Assembly (NCBI RefSeq): GCF_000208925.1
Contig: NW_001914879.1
Coordinates: 7,818 to 71,817, forward strand
DNA from: Entamoeba histolytica HM-1:IMSS
Lineage: Eukaryota > Evosea > Mastigamoebida > Endamoebidae
DNA length: 64,000 nucleotides
Direction of reading: 5' to 3'
Each line of letters begins with the position of its first letter. Position 1 is the stretch's first letter. The translations under genes and the position numbers were made by a program. The notes below the pieces were generated by a model. It was given only the letters and a program-made list of their open reading frames with translations, was not told the origin of the DNA and did not search any database. This document shows, piece after piece, positions 32,170-42,945 of this stretch.

Positions 32170-34095
32170 TTAAAATCCTTGCATCTTATGTGTTTTTTGA
32201 AAATCTAAATGAAGATTAATAACTTCTTGTTGAGTTTGAGGTAATCCATATTTCATCCAAGCTGCCATTAAACTTGTTTCATCAATATTTTCTTTATTAT
32301 TTCTTAAACTTTCTAATGCAGCTTCTCTACAAATACCAGCTATCTCAGCTCCTGAATAACCTTTAAAATTATTTGCCCAAAGTTCAGTATTAACAGAATT
32401 AGCATATATCTTTACTATTTGTTTTCTTGTATCCAAATCAGGTAATCCAACATATAAAATTCTGTCAAATCTTCCTGGTCTTAATAACGCTTCATCTAAA
32501 AGGTCTGGTCTATTTGTAGCTGCTAATACTAAGACTCTTGTCTCTTTTAAACCATCCATTTCAACTAAAAACTGGCTCAACATTCTATCTCCATATCCTA
32601 CTTTTCCACGTTCACTAGCAACACCAAGCATACCATCTATTTCATCAAAGAAAATAACACATGGTGCATTTTGTCTAGCTTTCATGAAAATTTCTTTAAT
32701 TTTACCTTCAGTTTCTCCAACATACTTAGATAACATTTCTGGTCCTTTAACAGCAAGAAAATTACATTTAGCTTCTGATGCTAATGCTTTGGCTTGCATG
32801 GTCTTAGAATTTCCTGGTGGTCCATGTAAAAGTATTCCACGGGTAGGTCTAACATGAAATTTATCTAATTGTTCTTTAAATCTTAATGGCCATTGAACAG
32901 CTTCTTTAAGGCGTTGTTTAATTTCTTCATTACCACCTATTTGATCCCAAGAAACTTGTGGAATATTTAAAGTTATTTCACTTAATCCACTTGGAGGATG
33001 TTTCTTGATAAGAGGAATTAATGTTGAAAGAGACTTATCTGATTGTGATATAACAGTAGCAATGTCTTTGTGAGTATATCCTGACATCATTTCATTTAAC
33101 TCTGTACAATCTAATTCAGGAATTAATTGATGAATTAATTGAACTCTTTCTGAGGGTGATGGAACTGAGGTATTATAAATTCTATCAAATCGATATTTTA
33201 CTTTTGTTACTGATGTTGTTAATAATAAAACATCACTAAAATCAAGTTGACGTAAAATAATATAACAATCATTAGGTAGAAGATCAATATTATCAATTAA
33301 GAGGATTGAGTCATGTGGATGAGATAAAACAGTTTGGATGTCATGTTGTAAACATTCTTTAATACCACCATTCACATTAAATTCAACAATCAAATTACGA
33401 TGAGTTTGTTCTGCAATTTGATGAACAAGAACACTTTTTCCCGTTCCACTTGGACCACAAATATTGAAAGAACGTAATGCAAGTGAATTTGGAGGTGTTA
33501 CTTTTAAAGCACATAGAATTGATTGAACTATATGTGAGTAAAAGATTGGGTATGGAGAATGTAATGTTGATTGTATTAATGTATCTTCATTTATAAAACA
33601 AAGTTCTTGAATATCAATATCAAGCTCTAAAGGATCACCATTAATTGATATTATTGGTTTAATTTCAGGGTGTAAAGGAGTTGATTTAAGTTGATGAAGA
33701 ATTAATGGATAATACTGAGAAGAAAGTGAAGTTTTTAATTTTAATAAAGAGAGAGTAGGAATTGCTTTAGTAATTGGAATAATTTTAACTTTACAAGATG
33801 ATTGTAAACCACATTCAATTCCATGTGATTTATAAATGTACACAGCTAATAAATTAATTTAGGGTTTGTATTTAATTATTATAAAGAAAGACAAACTATT
33901 TCTTGTTGCACTTGGTTGTGGGTGTATTTCAAAAACTCCATATAATTTTCCTGTGTGGTTATCTCTAATTTCAACATAATCTCCAATAGTTACTTTACTA
34001 TCAGCCATATGAACTGGGTGAATACTAATCAATAATCTGTTAGTGTCATTGGTGATAGGTTGAGTAAGAAAGAGTGTGTTAAAAGGTTTATTCAT
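32170..34095 (-). CDS. AFG2/SPATA5-like double AAA+ ATPase, two exons
   Basis: Exon 1 (34095-33897) and exon 2 (33845-32170) are joined across a 51-nt GTTTGT...TAG intron to give about 624 aa. Exon 1 encodes a Cdc48-N-like domain (TIGDYVEIRDNHTGKLYGV). D1 has Walker A GPSGTGKS but a weak Walker B (ILLIDNIDLL, no DE pair). D2 has GILLHGPPGNSKT, CVIFFDEIDGM (intact Walker B), AATNRPDLLDEALLRPGRFD and arginine fingers. The Asn-Ser in the D2 P-loop, where most AAA proteins have TG, matches the C/N-S-K-T form of AFG2/Drg1/SPATA5. Those enzymes release Rlp24 from pre-60S particles in the cytoplasm. NVL or Cdc48 are less likely. Confidence 0.87.
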
Positions 34096-34222
34096 AGAAA
34101 TTAATTGTTTTGAGTATTTTTCATTTTATTAATTATCATACATTAGATTAAATTATAACCAAACTATAATTTATATTAAACAAAAATTTCAGAGAGAAAA
34201 ACGATAAATTTGTCATTTAATC

Positions 34223-37200
34223 ATGTATTCTTCTTATCAACTTCCACCTGGATGGAGGATTGCATATACCACTGATGGAAAAGTCTATTACCTTGATGAC
34301 AAAAATAAAACTACCCATTGGCATTTACCTCAAAATGTATATCAACAACAAATAAATTCTCAACCAAATAATTTAAATAAACAAACTCTCAACTCTAATA
34401 AAAGTCCTGATACACCAAAAAGAAGTCCTGGATCAATCCAATCTACTTTTGTTGAGTTTAAAAAACCACCACCATTTATTATTAGTTCAACTCCAAAATT
34501 AACTGGCGACTCTTTATTAACTTCATCAGGAACAGTATCAAACGAATTAAAAGATACTTTTGAAGTCATTGATGACTTCTTTCAACCGTCACAAAAATCT
34601 AACACACCAACTATTAAAAAGGATAATGAAGTTATTCTTTCTTCAGATAAAAAGATTAAACCAAATATTAATCTTTTTAGTTTAATTGAAGACAAAGTAA
34701 ATTTAAGTGTTCCATTACCTTATGCTCAAATTAAGAAGAGTTTTAATTATCCACCACTACAAATTGCAATAAACACTAATATTTGTCCATGTGGAAAAGA
34801 ATTTGGATATTTAAAACATCAAAAACAACAATGTAAATGTTGTAGAAGGTATTTTGGTAATGACTGTTTAAATAATCAAAAATGTATTCTTTGTAATTAT
34901 CATCAAGATGGAAAATGTCTTGGGGTATTACTAACATACTGTGAATCATCAAATTACAAAGACGCAAATCTTGGACTTCAAACATTAATTACAGCAAATT
35001 CAATTAATACATTCCCTCCAAAAGTAATCATTGAAAGTGGTATGATTTCAGCAATTTTAACTGCATTAAAACATCCATTTTGTTGCTTATCTGTATTAAA
35101 TCTTCTTGTTGCATTAAGACAACATACATTTATTCGGTTTACAGATAAAGAATTAAGTTATTTTGGACGTTTAGGATCAACTTCAGATGATGGAAGAATA
35201 ATAGAACTTTGTATTTATTTATTATTGGCAGTTGTTATAGAAAAACTTCCACTTCCATCTACATTATTTGAATTAATATCATTACCAAGAAGTATGTCTC
35301 AACAATTATATCAAAGTCATATCCTTCGTTTGGCATTATCCCAATATCATTTTCATCCAGAAATAACAATGGCATTAATATCTTCAATGAAGAAACAAAA
35401 TATTGTTTTGAGCTCTGTAATGATTTATGACTTAATTCAATTATTACCTAACTCTATGATACTTGGTATTCTAACTTTCTCTTCATTTAATCCTACACAA
35501 CGCCTTGCATTATTAAATAGTAACATATTATCATGTCTTATTCCAACTGCTGAGTCATTACAAATTACTATCAATTTAATTGATTCACAATACACATCAT
35601 TCTTTGAAGGACATATGCAATTAATTGCTCATTTATTAACTGATGAACATGCACTAACAGGAGAATTATCAAAAAAATGTTGCCTTTTTTTATCTTCACC
35701 ACAAAAAGAAGAATTTATAACATCTTTAATTCAAATAGGAGCTGTGCCATTACTTCTTCGTTCAGTCATTACAGACAAAATAGGAATTGGGTTAAATATA
35801 GTAGCTGAAGCAAAATTGAAAGAATGTGTTAGTACATTATTAACAATTAGTGAAAATAATGAGGTCAGAGAACAATGGCTTGGTGCAATGAAGGCTCTTG
35901 GAGGAATAAATAAAGATATGACAGATTATATTTTTATTGTTGTCAATTGTATCAAACAACAAGAATGCGTTAAAAGTGCATTAGAATTAATGTTAGTATC
36001 AGAAAGTATAATTGAAATGATTAAACAAACCGATGATAATTTGATTGCACTACTTCAAACAGAATATCGTGGAGGAGCTGCTAAAGTTATTCTTAAAGCA
36101 TTTCAAATGGGAGAAAAACAATTATTAATAAATAAAGGATTATTTAGTGCAATAGCACAAAGTATTGAAAGTGAATGTAATGAAGAAGTATTAAAATTAA
36201 TTCCATTATTTATTGGAGAAACTCAAAGTGGAATTTTATTACAAAGAATTATTCATAAAATTGCAGGAACATATCTTCTTCAAACACAATTTACACAAAT
36301 AAGTTTAGAAACATTAGTATTATTATTATGTAAAGACCAAACCATATTACCATTATTACATTCGGTTCAAATTAATGGATTTGAAAATTTTATGCAATTC
36401 TTAGTATTAAGAATATTTACAGCAAAGCCAGAAATTAAAATATGTTATTTACAATTATTATCTAATTATATGATTATAAGTTATTGTGATGAAATAAAAA
36501 AATATTCAATTGCTAATATTGTTTGTCAATTATATTTTACTTCTGATGATCATTTAATTGTGATTGAATGTATAAAATGTTTAAATAAATTAATTTCATT
36601 ACCTCAAACCTGTGGAAGTATTTTATATAGACAAATAGAACAAAAATTAATATCTCTTTTATTTTCAGTTTATTCTTTATCAAATTCAAATCAAGTACTT
36701 CTTTTTGAAGAATGTATTAAATTAGTTTTAACATTATCAACATTACATCCTTCTCATTTACCAATATTACTTCCAGTTATTCAATTAATTCCGTTTAATA
36801 GAATCCCAAATTCTACAAAATCAAATTGTCTCTTACTATTATTACAATTAACTTCAGTTGACCCTTCTGTATCTGCTTTAATTTATCCTGCATTATCAAA
36901 TCTAACATATGCCTCAACTCAAATATTAGCAAAACTAATTTCTATCTCAACAACTATTATTCCTTTATATAAACTTTATTATTATTTCACTGACGAAGTT
37001 TTAATTAGTTTTTTAAAAACAGGAGATATTGACTTAGTAACAAGAGCTTTAGAAATTATTTCAACCCGTTCTCCATCAGTTCCATTAGTTCGTTCATTAT
37101 TCAAATTACTTACAACATCATTACCAGAAGAAACTAAATTATCTACATTCCATATTTTAGAACAAATACTTCCAGATGTAACAATTATTAATATTCTTCC

Positions 37201-38206
37201 TTCATTAAATAAAATTCTTCCCTTATTAATTAAGTTACATAGAACTGATTTATTACCATTATTTTCTATTATTATGACTGCATGTCCAAAAGAATTTTCT
37301 TCAATGATTATTAAAACTAACTTAAAAGAATATTTGGTACAATCAAAAAGTTTACAACAATTTATTTCTTTAGCATTAACCCTTGACCCAATAGATTTAC
37401 TTCCTTATTTTTTACCATTACTTAATTCTCTTATCACTTCAAATCCTATTTTTGTTAAAACAGTTCACTCTGCTTTATCTACTTTATTAAATAAATCAGA
37501 AAGTGTTATAGATAATGAAGGATTAGTTGCTTCATTAGCAGATTTACTTTCTAATAAACAATTAATAGAACAAAGTGTTTCTCATTTTAAGGTTCTTCTC
37601 AAACACCAATGTTTTGTCCATGAATATTTGAAAAATGGAGTTAATAATCTTATTCAATTCTATAAGAATAACCAACTCAAAGAAGAAATTATTGAAGCTG
37701 TTAAACAAAATTGTTGTGAAGAATCATTACCATTACTCAAATATATTCTTGAAGATGCAATTCAAGGAAATGAAAATGCATTAAATGCAGTTAACCAATT
37801 TATGACAAAAGGAATTGGAAGAGAATGTGTAACATTAAAAAATAAAGACTTATTAGTATTAAGTATTAATTATCCAAATGCACTTTGTTCTCTTTCTTTA
37901 ATTAATGACACTCAATTAGACAGTACATTATTATTACAACTTATTGATAAAAGAGAACAATTAACAAATAAACAATTAGTTTATTTAATTCGAATAATAG
38001 CACAACAAATGTTATTTGGATTTGATATTGAACCTTCGTTAATATCAACATTATTAGAAAATAATGATGAAGAAGTAATCACTGAATTACTATCATTAAT
38101 TGTTTTAAATCCTTTCAAATATTCCGTGTGTTTAAAGGAATTTCCTTTATCAAACTATCATTCATTAGAACCATTTGTGACATACTTACAACCTTTCATT
38201 ATCTAA
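34223..38206 (+). CDS. Giant WW-domain, zinc-finger, ARM/HEAT-like protein
   Basis: A 1327-aa single exon. A WW domain lies at residues about 7-38 (LPPGWRIAYTTDGKVYYLDD, second aromatic pair THWHLP), binding Pro-rich peptides. Residues 40-180 are disordered, Pro/Ser-rich. At about 188-232 a Cys cluster (ICPCGKEF, QCKCCRRYFG, CLNNQKCILC) resembles a FYVE/RING-like zinc finger. From about 235 to the end the protein is alpha-helical with Leu-rich repeats of about 40 residues, consistent with an ARM/HEAT solenoid. There is no signal peptide. It is divergent from the AFG2-like gene and shares a 127-base upstream region with it. Probably a large endosomal or signalling scaffold; this combination is not one I can name. 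Confidence 0.8.
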   Translation: MYSSYQLPPGWRIAYTTDGKVYYLDDKNKTTHWHLPQNVYQQQINSQPNNLNKQTLNSNKSPDTPKRSPGSIQSTFVEFKKPPPFIISSTPKLTGDSLLTSSGTVSNELKDTFEVIDDFFQPSQKSNTPTIKKDNEVILSSDKKIKPNINLFSLIEDKVNLSVPLPYAQIKKSFNYPPLQIAINTNICPCGKEFGYLKHQKQQCKCCRRYFGNDCLNNQKCILCNYHQDGKCLGVLLTYCESSNYKDANLGLQTLITANSINTFPPKVIIESGMISAILTALKHPFCCLSVLNLLVALRQHTFIRFTDKELSYFGRLGSTSDDGRIIELCIYLLLAVVIEKLPLPSTLFELISLPRSMSQQLYQSHILRLALSQYHFHPEITMALISSMKKQNIVLSSVMIYDLIQLLPNSMILGILTFSSFNPTQRLALLNSNILSCLIPTAESLQITINLIDSQYTSFFEGHMQLIAHLLTDEHALTGELSKKCCLFLSSPQKEEFITSLIQIGAVPLLLRSVITDKIGIGLNIVAEAKLKECVSTLLTISENNEVREQWLGAMKALGGINKDMTDYIFIVVNCIKQQECVKSALELMLVSESIIEMIKQTDDNLIALLQTEYRGGAAKVILKAFQMGEKQLLINKGLFSAIAQSIESECNEEVLKLIPLFIGETQSGILLQRIIHKIAGTYLLQTQFTQISLETLVLLLCKDQTILPLLHSVQINGFENFMQFLVLRIFTAKPEIKICYLQLLSNYMIISYCDEIKKYSIANIVCQLYFTSDDHLIVIECIKCLNKLISLPQTCGSILYRQIEQKLISLLFSVYSLSNSNQVLLFEECIKLVLTLSTLHPSHLPILLPVIQLIPFNRIPNSTKSNCLLLLLQLTSVDPSVSALIYPALSNLTYASTQILAKLISISTTIIPLYKLYYYFTDEVLISFLKTGDIDLVTRALEIISTRSPSVPLVRSLFKLLTTSLPEETKLSTFHILEQILPDVTIINILPSLNKILPLLIKLHRTDLLPLFSIIMTACPKEFSSMIIKTNLKEYLVQSKSLQQFISLALTLDPIDLLPYFLPLLNSLITSNPIFVKTVHSALSTLLNKSESVIDNEGLVASLADLLSNKQLIEQSVSHFKVLLKHQCFVHEYLKNGVNNLIQFYKNNQLKEEIIEAVKQNCCEESLPLLKYILEDAIQGNENALNAVNQFMTKGIGRECVTLKNKDLLVLSINYPNALCSLSLINDTQLDSTLLLQLIDKREQLTNKQLVYLIRIIAQQMLFGFDIEPSLISTLLENNDEEVITELLSLIVLNPFKYSVCLKEFPLSNYHSLEPFVTYLQPFII

Positions 38207-38256
38207 CTTAAAACAAATTCAATTTTTTTTGTGTTTTTTTTGTTTTTTTAGTTATG

Positions 38257-38585
38257 TAAAAAAAAGATTATATGCTATACAATAAATGAAATAACAATGG
38301 CTATGACTAATAATCATCACGAGATGAATGTGTGAATTATTAAGAATATATTTAAAATATAAATATCAAACACCGGAATAAGAGAAATGATAGAAACAAA
38401 AATGAAAAGAATAAAATTGAATAATAAAAAGAATGAAGAAGAAAGTGTTTTGTAAGAAGAATAATTTTAATGAAATAATGAATGGAATAGAAATGAATGA
38501 AAGAAAATATGATGTAATGAAAGTATTTGAAAATTTAATAAATGAATTAAATGGTATTTAAATGAATTGAAAGAATATATCAAAA
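38257..38585 (+). mobile_element. Fragment of the same LINE family
   Basis: The + strand aligns to the minus strand of the large LINE (about 10700-10430). Shared nucleotide stretches include GATTATATG, AGAGATGAATGTG-like, GAATTATTAAGAATATATTT, AAATATAAATATCAAACA and the protein-level run FCKK.NFNE.MN.IE.NER. It covers an internal part of ORF2 between the RT and the endonuclease and is broken by stops and small indels. No target-site duplication seen, so it is an old remnant just 3' of the giant WW gene. Confidence 0.82.
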
Positions 38586-38989
38586 AGTGAAATAGAATAC
38601 TTAATGATAATAAAATAACAACAAGAAATGGAGATTATTTAATATAAAAAGAAAATCATTTCTACCAATAAAAACCAAGAAAAATCAAACCAATAGAATA
38701 AACAGTATAATAACAATAAAATACACAAATACACAATAAAATCAATACAAATGAATTAGAAATAACAAAACCAAACACACAAAAAACAACAACAGAAATA
38801 TGAAATAATTAATAAATTACACAAAAGATCAATTTAATAAAAGAGAAAAACTACAAATCACATACCATCAAAATAAAACATAATAAAAACAGAAATAATC
38901 ATTTCTCAATAATCATAAAATCAATTTATTGATATATCTATTATTAGATCTTTTTTTTTTCATTAAAGAAGAACTAAAAATAATACAGA
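38586..38989. other. Intergenic, A-rich, no gene seen
   Basis: A-rich on the + strand with many AATAAAAC and CAATAAAATAC-like words. It may be further decayed LINE sequence, but I cannot align it. It contains the upstream region of the secreted-protein gene at 38990. Confidence 0.35.
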
Positions 38990-39583
38990 ATGATTCTCTT
39001 TTTATTTATTACATTAATATTTGCTTCACCAATATGTGATCAAAATGGTACTTGTAGTAATGAAAACAATGAAGAGCAGTTGAAGATAAATACAAAATGG
39101 GATAGTATAATTAATATAATGAAAAATGTTTTAGGACAAATGTGGAAACACATAAAAACTGAAGGAATTCCAATTGAATATACTTGGAAAGAAGTTAACA
39201 CCTTTTTAAATGAAGATTGGATTGGAAAAAAAATCAAAGGATTAATGATACTTAGTCCAGAAATGAGTGATATTTTTCAATCATTAAATGAAGCCCAATC
39301 ACAACAATTAAAAGGAGAAACCACTCATCTACTTGAACAACTAACAAAGATAGAAAATTCATTGAAAGAATGGAAACAAATGATTGGTAAAGAAGGTGCA
39401 GCAAATGAATTTTTTGATGACTCAAAAAACGTACATAATTTTGTTAGTAATGGACTTCAACAAATAAAACCTGAAAAAACTGTAAAAGACTTTGTAAGCT
39501 CCTTAGGAATGAAATGGTTGTCATGGGTATTAAAGAAAAGTGTTATTAAGAAACGTCAACAACAAAAAACAAAGAATAATTAA
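38990..39583 (+). CDS. Secreted or lumenal helical protein
   Basis: A 197-aa protein with a short signal peptide (MILFLFITLIFASPI), two early Cys (CDQNGTC) and a mostly helical acidic-to-neutral body with Trp-rich repeats such as GQMWKHIK, YTWKEVN and MKWLSWVLKK. The end is highly basic (KKRQQQKTKNN). No membrane segment after the signal peptide. No family recognised. The stop is 33 bases from the convergent VPS18 stop, typical of Entamoeba packing. Confidence 0.7.
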   Translation: MILFLFITLIFASPICDQNGTCSNENNEEQLKINTKWDSIINIMKNVLGQMWKHIKTEGIPIEYTWKEVNTFLNEDWIGKKIKGLMILSPEMSDIFQSLNEAQSQQLKGETTHLLEQLTKIENSLKEWKQMIGKEGAANEFFDDSKNVHNFVSNGLQQIKPEKTVKDFVSSLGMKWLSWVLKKSVIKKRQQQKTKNN

Positions 39584-39615
39584 ATTTTTTTTTAAATGAA
39601 TAAAAAGGAGTTCAG

Positions 39616-42078
39616 TCATAATTCCCAATAGGAAGATGGTGAAAAATATGGAAGGTCTATTAGTTGAATTTGGTGTTCTCCACATAATGGACATTCAGTT
39701 TCAACTTGTGTTTGGTGTGTTAAAGCAAATGGTGTTTTATTATTGGTGAATTCTTTTTTAATACAAGAAGGATGAAAAATATGACCACAAGCAAATAATA
39801 CAAATTGTTCCTTTTCTTTGATAATTTCATTACACAAACTACAATGACTTGTAATACAGGTAAATAAACTTTTATTGAAATCAAATGAACTATTTGTTAT
39901 TTCTATTGTTTTGTCAATTTCATTTTGGACTCTTTCTATTTCATTACCAATTGTTTCAATTGATGTAGTTAATAGTTCAATTAATTCTTTGTTATGCCAT
40001 TGAAAAGGAACTAGGTCAATAACTAGATTAATTGGTATTGAGTATTTTTTAATGAGTTGAATAACCGTTATTTCATCACAATTACTTTTAATGAAAGCAT
40101 TAAATATTTTTATTAAATAATCTTCTTTTTTATCTTGTATTGCAATACTATAAGTTAATTCAATTGCTTTTTCTACATCTTCATACTTTTTTTCTTCTTT
40201 AATTAATTCAATAAAAACTTCAATCATTTCTTCAGTCATTTGTTTATTTTCTAAAATAAATAAATAACTTCTTTTGTGATTTTTAAAATAGTGTTTTAAA
40301 GGAAGATTTAAAACACACTCAAGTCTAATAGATTTTTCTTTCATAAATTCAAGTAGTTCTTCGTCAGTACAATAACGAACCATTCCCCAAAAAATAAATT
40401 CACATAAGTCTAGATTAAATCCATTTTTTGATTCAATTTTAAGTAATAACTGATGAGCAAATTGAATTGATTTCTTTTGATCTTTAAATGAAGCCAATCC
40501 TGTAAAGAATGATGGAAAGAGACAAAATTCAACTGAAGATAAGAATTGAACGGTTTTGTCATTATTTCTATAATACAAAATACTAAAATATTTTTCTAAG
40601 AAATATTGTGCTTTCATTGTTTGATTACTTACATTAAAAGAAGAAGAAGAATTAAAAAGTGATTTTATTTCTTTAAATACTTCATCATCTTGTTCTTTAT
40701 TAATTAAATAATTAATATACCCTTCAATATCATTACATATATGACAATATTCAATAAACAAATCATCTAATCCACTCATTTCAATAATATATCTAATAAT
40801 ATGATAATCAATTCCTTCTTTCATTTTGATTGATAACTGTAACGTATTTTTAATACTTTCAATATATTCTTTTCTTCGTTCTATTCCACTTTTTTGAAGA
40901 GATTTAATATCCATAATAATACTCCAACAATATAAAATAATTTTTTTCTTACTATTTACTTGACATTCATCAAGTTCTTTATGTATTAAAATTCTAGCCT
41001 CTTCTTCATCTTTTATTTCATTTAATTTAAATAAATTAATTATTTCTTTCTCTTCATTACTTCGTTTTATAATTCTATATAAACATTGGTCCGTTAAAAT
41101 CCACATTGTTTTATCATCATTAATCATCCATCTTCCTTTACCCTCAATTCTAATACTAGTTGTTATTCCATTCGTATCATCTATTACTTCTACACCTCCG
41201 TTCGTATTTAATACAAACACTTTCTCTTCAAATTCTGTCTTCTTAATAAATGGTTTCAAACTATTTTTTTTTAAAATCAACTCATTTGTAGTTTGGTCAA
41301 ATGAAAGAATATCATTAAACTTATATATCATCTCCTTATCATGTGGATTAATATTAAATAATTCAGAAGAATTCCAAATGACATCATACACACCTTCTTT
41401 TTTAATTAATTCAACACTTCCTTTATTACTCTTATTATCATATTCAATTTTATCTATACTCTCATAACTTCCATGCCATAACTTATCAAATACAATTCTT
41501 CCAACTTCCTTTCCAGTACAACACACTACAACTATTCCATTCATACTTTCAATAGCACCAAATCCATTCCAACTTTCTTTGTATGAAGATGAAATATACA
41601 CGCATTTTGTTTTAGCATTGATTGGAATTTGATTAGTAAAAAAACTTAATGTAAATATACATTTGTCATTAGTAAATACAACAGCCTTTATTTCAAATGA
41701 CTCAACATGATAAAATGAAATTCCAACTACTTTACATCCTTTTCGTTGTCGAAGTTCTTCAGGAAAGAAGAAATTAATATCAAATTCTTCATATGATGTC
41801 TTTTCATTTTTTATTTCTCTTTCCCTAAGAAAAATAAGTCTTCCTTCACTTGTAACAACAACAACTCTATGGTATTGATCAATATCCCCATGAAGATAAA
41901 TATCTTTAGAATCATTTACAATTACATGTTCTTCATTTTTACTATAAACAATAATAATTTTCTTATCTATTAAAAGTATATCATCTGCTTTATTCTTCAC
42001 ATACTCATACTCTTTTGGAATATTATAATAACGAAAAGGCAAAACCGTGATTGGAAATGAAAAAAGTTGATCTTCCAT
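39616..42078 (-). CDS. VPS18: VPS18-like HOPS/CORVET subunit with RING-H2
   Basis: An 820-aa protein. The N-terminal half (about 1-330) is a beta-propeller-like region, the middle (about 350-740) a clathrin-repeat-like helical solenoid. The C-terminus carries a RING-H2: CSLCNEII, FACGHIFHPSCI, then ECPLCGEHQIQLIDLPY. That order and the closing IDLPY-like segment match VPS18/Pep3, a core subunit of the HOPS and CORVET tethers that act in late endosome and lysosome fusion; a role in phagosome maturation would fit an amoeba. Length is slightly below human VPS18 (about 970). VPS11 and VPS41 also carry RING-like ends, but the spacing here fits VPS18 best. Confidence 0.85.
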   Translation of the reverse strand: MEDQLFSFPITVLPFRYYNIPKEYEYVKNKADDILLIDKKIIIVYSKNEEHVIVNDSKDIYLHGDIDQYHRVVVVTSEGRLIFLREREIKNEKTSYEEFDINFFFPEELRQRKGCKVVGISFYHVESFEIKAVVFTNDKCIFTLSFFTNQIPINAKTKCVYISSSYKESWNGFGAIESMNGIVVVCCTGKEVGRIVFDKLWHGSYESIDKIEYDNKSNKGSVELIKKEGVYDVIWNSSELFNINPHDKEMIYKFNDILSFDQTTNELILKKNSLKPFIKKTEFEEKVFVLNTNGGVEVIDDTNGITTSIRIEGKGRWMINDDKTMWILTDQCLYRIIKRSNEEKEIINLFKLNEIKDEEEARILIHKELDECQVNSKKKIILYCWSIIMDIKSLQKSGIERRKEYIESIKNTLQLSIKMKEGIDYHIIRYIIEMSGLDDLFIEYCHICNDIEGYINYLINKEQDDEVFKEIKSLFNSSSSFNVSNQTMKAQYFLEKYFSILYYRNNDKTVQFLSSVEFCLFPSFFTGLASFKDQKKSIQFAHQLLLKIESKNGFNLDLCEFIFWGMVRYCTDEELLEFMKEKSIRLECVLNLPLKHYFKNHKRSYLFILENKQMTEEMIEVFIELIKEEKKYEDVEKAIELTYSIAIQDKKEDYLIKIFNAFIKSNCDEITVIQLIKKYSIPINLVIDLVPFQWHNKELIELLTTSIETIGNEIERVQNEIDKTIEITNSSFDFNKSLFTCITSHCSLCNEIIKEKEQFVLFACGHIFHPSCIKKEFTNNKTPFALTHQTQVETECPLCGEHQIQLIDLPYFSPSSYWEL

Positions 42079-42101
42079 TATTCTTTTTTTATTGTTTTTT
42101 T

Positions 42102-42117
42102 AAGTTCTTTTAAATAC
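42102..42117 (-). promoter_or_regulatory. Canonical Entamoeba core promoter of VPS18
   Basis: On the minus strand GTATTTAAA (42117-42109) is directly followed by AGAACTT (GAAC core at 42106-42103), 25-40 nt before the ATG at 42078. GTATTTAAA is the consensus TATA-like box of E. histolytica and GAAC its second core element; both are present here in the usual spacing. Confidence 0.7.
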
Positions 42118-42597
42118 TTTTAATGATTCTGTTATTTATAACGATAGTTTTTATCTTTATAATTTTTCAATTTCATCGGTTTATTAAATAAATAAGCAGA
42201 AAATATCACTTCTAACTTTTATAAAGTTGTGGATATTCATTTATTTTTCATTGTAAAGAAGAGAGTAATTAATAAGTACTATTATCTTATTAATAAAAGT
42301 AAAGTTTATAATAACTTTTCAACCAAAACAAATAACTGTCTTTTACAAACAAACCATTTATGACTATACTGTTTTTTAAAAGGGTAATTTAATAATATAA
42401 TACATTTTAGTCTATAATTTATAAAATGAATTTTAGAATTATTAAACATTAGACTCTTTTATAAACGATTTAAATAGAAACAATAATATTTTTTATAATA
42501 AAGGTTGTAAAAGAATGTTTTATATAACATACATAATTTAAATAATGAAAAAAGTTTCAATTACAAAAAGTTCAATATTATTGACTTCTCTTTTGTA
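42118..42597. other. Intergenic, no gene seen
   Basis: AT-rich, nothing recognisable beyond upstream sequence of VPS18. Confidence 0.4.
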
Positions 42598-42945
42598 TCA
42601 CTTAATAACCACTTTTCCTGGTTTGACTGCTCGAGTACGTTTGCCTTCTTTCACTCCTTTTTCTCCTTTCCATTGTTTTGGATTTGGTTGATATTTAAAC
42701 ATTGTTTCATTAACTTTGTTGCTATTGTAATAATATGATGGTGTTGAGACATCCACAAGTAGTTGAGACGCTTTGTCCATATTAACTTCTTCTAATTTAG
42801 CCAGTCTATCAACTTTTGTCATTGTCCACCTTTTAATAACGTGTGAATTATTTGGGTTTGGCTGTTGTGCCTTTGGTATATTTACTTGTTTCTTTTCAAT
42901 ACTTAGTAGTCGTTCATAAATACTTGGTCCTTCTTCCATTTCCAT
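42598..42945 (-). CDS. Small basic hypothetical protein
   Basis: A 115-aa soluble protein, hydrophilic, Lys/Asn/Pro-rich, with a central LAKLEEVNMDKASQLL helix and a basic end (GKRTRAVKPGKVVIK). The composition (many charged residues, higher GC than neighbours) supports real coding. No family recognised; the basic Pro-rich C-terminus could bind nucleic acid or acidic partners. Confidence 0.65.
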   Translation of the reverse strand: MEMEEGPSIYERLLSIEKKQVNIPKAQQPNPNNSHVIKRWTMTKVDRLAKLEEVNMDKASQLLVDVSTPSYYYNSNKVNETMFKYQPNPKQWKGEKGVKEGKRTRAVKPGKVVIK

